From contig DLGJ01000012.1 of assembly GCA_002482645.1 (NCBI GenBank), positions 1 to 64,000 on the forward strand: a DNA stretch of 64,000 nt, in the 5' to 3' direction. Shown here one piece after another: positions 61,694 through 64,000 of this stretch. This DNA comes from Hyphomicrobiaceae bacterium UBA7697. GTDB lineage: Bacteria; Pseudomonadota; Alphaproteobacteria; Rhizobiales; Methyloligellaceae. Position 1 is the first letter of the stretch. Each line of letters opens with the position of its first letter. The notes beneath the pieces were generated by a model. The model saw only the letters and a program-made list of their open reading frames with translations, was not told where the DNA came from and made no database searches. Position numbers and translations under genes: made by a program.

Positions 61694-63034
61694 CTAAAGC
61701 AGCGCCGAGACGGCGAGGCTGGCGCCCGCGCAGATCGCAAGCGTTGGCAGGATGCCGAGCCGGACCCCGAAGATCAGCACGGCCGCGAGGACGGAAAAAA
61801 GCGCCGCGCCTGTCTGAAAACTGGCGGGCTCCGGGAGCCAAAGCCGCAACGGTCCGTAGTCCGTGGCGGAGACGGTCGTGAAGACGACGTGCAGCGCGAA
61901 CCACAGGCTCAGGTTCAAGATCACGCCGACGACGGCGGCCGTGACGCCGCGCAAGGCGCCCGCCAGTCTCGGGTTTGTGCGGATGCGCTCCACATAAGGC
62001 GCTCCGGCGAAGATCCATAGGAAGCATGGAGCGAAGGTCGCCCAGAGGGTCACCAGCGCACCGAGCAGTCCGAAGGCCAGTGCCGGTTCGCCTCCATGCC
62101 GGTAGGCGCCGAGAAAGCCGACAAATTGGGTGACCAGGATCAAGGGCCCGGGCGTCGTTTCCGCGAGGCCGAGACCGTCCAGCATTTCCGGCGCGCCGAG
62201 CCAGCCATAGGTCTCGACCGCCTGCTGGGCCATGTAGGCCAGAACCGCGTAAGCCCCGCCGAAACTCACCACCGCGAGCGTCGAGAAGAACACGGAGATG
62301 TCCGCGAACACCGGCGGGAACAGGAGGCTGACGACAACGAGCGGCACGATCCAGACCGCAAGCCACAGACAGACGGTGCGAAGCGTTTGCCCGATCGGAA
62401 CGGGTTCGGCAGCCGGGACGCTCGCATCCTCTGGCGCACCATTGTCGGGTGCGAAGCGCGCCGCCAAATATCCGGCGAGAGCCGCCAGCGCGACGATGAA
62501 CGGGAACGGCACCGCGAAGAAGAAGATGGCGATGAAGGCCGCCGCGGCGATGGTCCAGGCGGGACCGCCGTGCAGTGCGCGCTTCGCCACCTTGAGCAGG
62601 GCGTCGATCACGATGACGAGGACGGCGGCTTTGATGCCGGCGAACGCCGCCTCGACCGCCGGCGTTTGGCCGTACCAGGCATAGGCGATCGAAAGCGTCA
62701 GGATCACCGCCGCGCCCGGCAGCACGAACAGGAGCCCGGCCGCGAGACCGCCAAGCGTGCCGTTGAGGCGCCAGCCGATATAGGTCGCGAGTTGCATCGC
62801 TTCGGGGCCGGGCAGCAGCATGCAGAAATTCAGAGCGTGCAGGAAACGCTCGGGGCCGATCCAGCCACGGTGCTCGACCAACTCGCGATGCATGAGCGCG
62901 ATCTGACCCGCCGGCCCTCCGAAGGAGGCGACGCCGATCTTCGCCCAGACCGGAAGCGCCGCGCGCAGCGGCGGCGCATGCCGGTCCGTGTTCCCCGGCG
63001 CCGTCTCCTTCGCTGTGTCCGTCGGCGTGTCCAT
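61694..63034 (-). CDS. chrA: chromate transporter ChrA
   Basis: Chromate efflux protein of 446 residues built from two CHR domains, the long-chain type. Each half carries a FGGP/FGGA motif: ASFGGPAGQIALMHRELV near residue 35 and VSFGGAYAVLAYMAQQAV near 240. Each also has a P-G-P motif (LLPGPEAMQLATYIG, TTPGPLILVTQFVGF). About 11 membrane segments are visible. The ATG at 63034 was chosen because TAGGAGA lies just upstream; an in-frame ATG at 63049 lies inside a repeat. Transport of chromate or sulphate is expected from the family. Confidence 0.95.
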   Translation of the reverse strand: MDTPTDTAKETAPGNTDRHAPPLRAALPVWAKIGVASFGGPAGQIALMHRELVEHRGWIGPERFLHALNFCMLLPGPEAMQLATYIGWRLNGTLGGLAAGLLFVLPGAAVILTLSIAYAWYGQTPAVEAAFAGIKAAVLVIVIDALLKVAKRALHGGPAWTIAAAAFIAIFFFAVPFPFIVALAALAGYLAARFAPDNGAPEDASVPAAEPVPIGQTLRTVCLWLAVWIVPLVVVSLLFPPVFADISVFFSTLAVVSFGGAYAVLAYMAQQAVETYGWLGAPEMLDGLGLAETTPGPLILVTQFVGFLGAYRHGGEPALAFGLLGALVTLWATFAPCFLWIFAGAPYVERIRTNPRLAGALRGVTAAVVGVILNLSLWFALHVVFTTVSATDYGPLRLWLPEPASFQTGAALFSVLAAVLIFGVRLGILPTLAICAGASLAVSALL

Positions 63035-63082
63035 GACTCTCCTACACAATGACTTCCCTACACAATGGCTCCCCTAAACAAT
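63035..63082. repeat. 16-bp direct repeat, three copies, containing the chrA ribosome site
   Basis: Read on the minus strand the units are ATTGTTTAGGGGAGCC, ATTGTGTAGGGAAGTC and ATTGTGTAGGAGAGTC, ending directly at the chrA start codon. Each copy has a purine-rich AGGGG/AGGGA/AGGAG core, so the Shine-Dalgarno region appears triplicated. Confidence 0.85.
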
Positions 63083-63215
63083 GGGTTGTCCAGAGACTGG
63101 CTTCTCCAATGAATGGAGTCTCCAAATCGGGGGGCGGTCGAGCCGTTACCAGCCACATTGGCGCGGGGACGCTTTTTCGTGATACGCAAGATGTGGTGGA
63201 GGGTATCGGGCGGAT

Positions 63216-64000
63216 ATGACAGAGGCGCAGCTCATTCAGGTGACGGTCTTTCTCGCCGCCGCCGCGATCGCCGCGCCGTTGGGTCGATTTCTGCGCATCG
63301 GTGCCGTGCTCGGCTACCTGGCCGCGGGTGTCGTGATCGGGCCTTACGTGCTCGGACCGCTCTACGCTCTCCACCATGTCGAGGAAGTTCTGAAGTTCGG
63401 CGAGTTCGGCGTCGTCCTGCTCTTGTTCGTCATCGGCCTCGAGCTGCGGCCCATTCGTCTCTGGGCGATGCGGTCGGCCATCTTCGGACTTGGCGCCGCG
63501 CAGCTCCTTCTGACGGCGGTGGCGCTTGCCGGGGTCGGCCTAGCCTTCGGCCTCGCACCGGTCCAGGCGCTCTTCGTCGGTCTCGCGCTATCGCTCTCCT
63601 CGACCGCGTTCGCATTGCAGGTCTTGGAGGAGAAGGGCGAGCTGACGGCGCGGCATGGGCGGCTCGCCTTCTCCGTACTGTTGTTCCAGGATCTTGCCGC
63701 CATCCCGCTGATCGCGCTGGTGCCGCTGTTCGCCCTAGGCGGCGATGAGCCCAGCATGGATTTCCGCAGCGCGGGTCTCGCCATTCTCACGATTGCCGCC
63801 GTGATCGTCGTAGGCCGCTTCCTGTTGAAGCGGCTTTACCGGCTCGTCGCGGCCACGGGAGTGCGCGAGGCGATGACCGCGACCGCCTTGCTGACGGTCG
63901 TTGGTGTGGCGCTTCTCATGGAGGAGGTGGGGCTGTCGGCGGCACTCGGCTCGTTCATCGCCGGTGCGCTGCTCGCCGACTCCGAATATCGCCACCAGAT
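63216..64000 (+). CDS. KefB-type monovalent cation:proton antiporter (5' part)
   Basis: The first 261 codons of a CPA2-family antiporter; the gene runs off the window. About eight membrane segments are visible, with RFLRIGAVLGYLAAGVVIGPYVLG, GVVLLLFVIGLELRP and LSLSSTAFALQVLEEKGE. The transport-core motif FQDLAAIPLIAL carries the key Asp, and GSFIAGALLADSEYRHQ follows. The close relatives KefB and KefC are glutathione-gated K+ efflux systems; whether a C-terminal TrkA-N domain is present cannot be seen. The ATG at 63216 opens the first hydrophobic segment. It is divergent from chrA. Confidence 0.93.
   Translation, partial: MTEAQLIQVTVFLAAAAIAAPLGRFLRIGAVLGYLAAGVVIGPYVLGPLYALHHVEEVLKFGEFGVVLLLFVIGLELRPIRLWAMRSAIFGLGAAQLLLTAVALAGVGLAFGLAPVQALFVGLALSLSSTAFALQVLEEKGELTARHGRLAFSVLLFQDLAAIPLIALVPLFALGGDEPSMDFRSAGLAILTIAAVIVVGRFLLKRLYRLVAATGVREAMTATALLTVVGVALLMEEVGLSAALGSFIAGALLADSEYRHQ

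Overview
The window is GC-rich, densely coded DNA from an alphaproteobacterium, most likely a member of Hyphomicrobiales (Rhizobiales). The evidence is the house-keeping gene orders (ruvC-ruvA-ruvB-ybgC-tolQ, pal-tilS-ftsH, folP-glmM, serC near purA), an Omp25/RopB-like outer-membrane barrel, a phasin, an alphaproteobacterial-type RpoH promoter before ftsH, and a palindromic repeat of the kind scattered through rhizobial genomes. The genus cannot be fixed from sequence reading alone. I see no rRNA, tRNA, CRISPR array, intact insertion sequence or prophage.

Layout. 1-6.7 kb: yebC, diacylglycerol kinase, a tyrosine phosphatase, a Spy/CpxP-like metal-rich periplasmic protein divergent from an OmpR/histidine-kinase pair, an LprI-like protein facing a peptidoglycan amidase, and a small basic protein with an in-frame stop in its tail. 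6.8-19 kb: overlapping ruvCAB-ybgC-tolQ, then a conspicuous gap where tolR, tolA and tolB would be expected, a 39-residue lipoprotein, pal, tilS, ftsH, a glutathione transferase, folP and glmM. 19-25 kb: outer-membrane barrel, serC, a 13-bp tandem repeat where serA often lies, purA, and a membrane adenylate cyclase.

25-30.5 kb: a group of redox enzymes (SDR, aldo/keto reductase, FAD oxidase, flavin monooxygenase) with an FNR/FixK-type box in the divergent promoter, then a phasin with a well-formed promoter and two palindromic operators. 30.7-36.3 kb: ClC channel, a nitric-oxide module (group III truncated haemoglobin divergent from NsrR over a dyad), a ZntB-type transporter, an SDR, and two tandem paralogous small secreted proteins. 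36.3-43.4 kb: an EmrAB-type efflux pair, a TPP riboswitch with thiC, a small secreted protein, a frameshifted SnoaL-like remnant, and an alpha/beta hydrolase with a cysteine nucleophile.

43.7-64 kb: a large MscS channel, a serine hydrolase, two AraC paralogues, a SET-domain protein, a carotenoid-desaturase-like oxidoreductase, an Nramp-related transporter without the DPGN motif, pirin, an SDR with a divergent TetR regulator over a palindrome, a lytic transglycosylase, a Met/His-rich outer-membrane protein next to a DUF2946-like cysteine-rich protein (probably copper-related), CorA, a small secreted protein, ChrA, and the start of a KefB-type antiporter cut by the window edge.

The most unusual single observation is TolQ. 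It lacks both transmembrane threonines needed for proton-driven work in E. coli TolQ, and its usual partners TolR, TolA, TolB and CpoB are not beside it, although ybgC and pal are kept.
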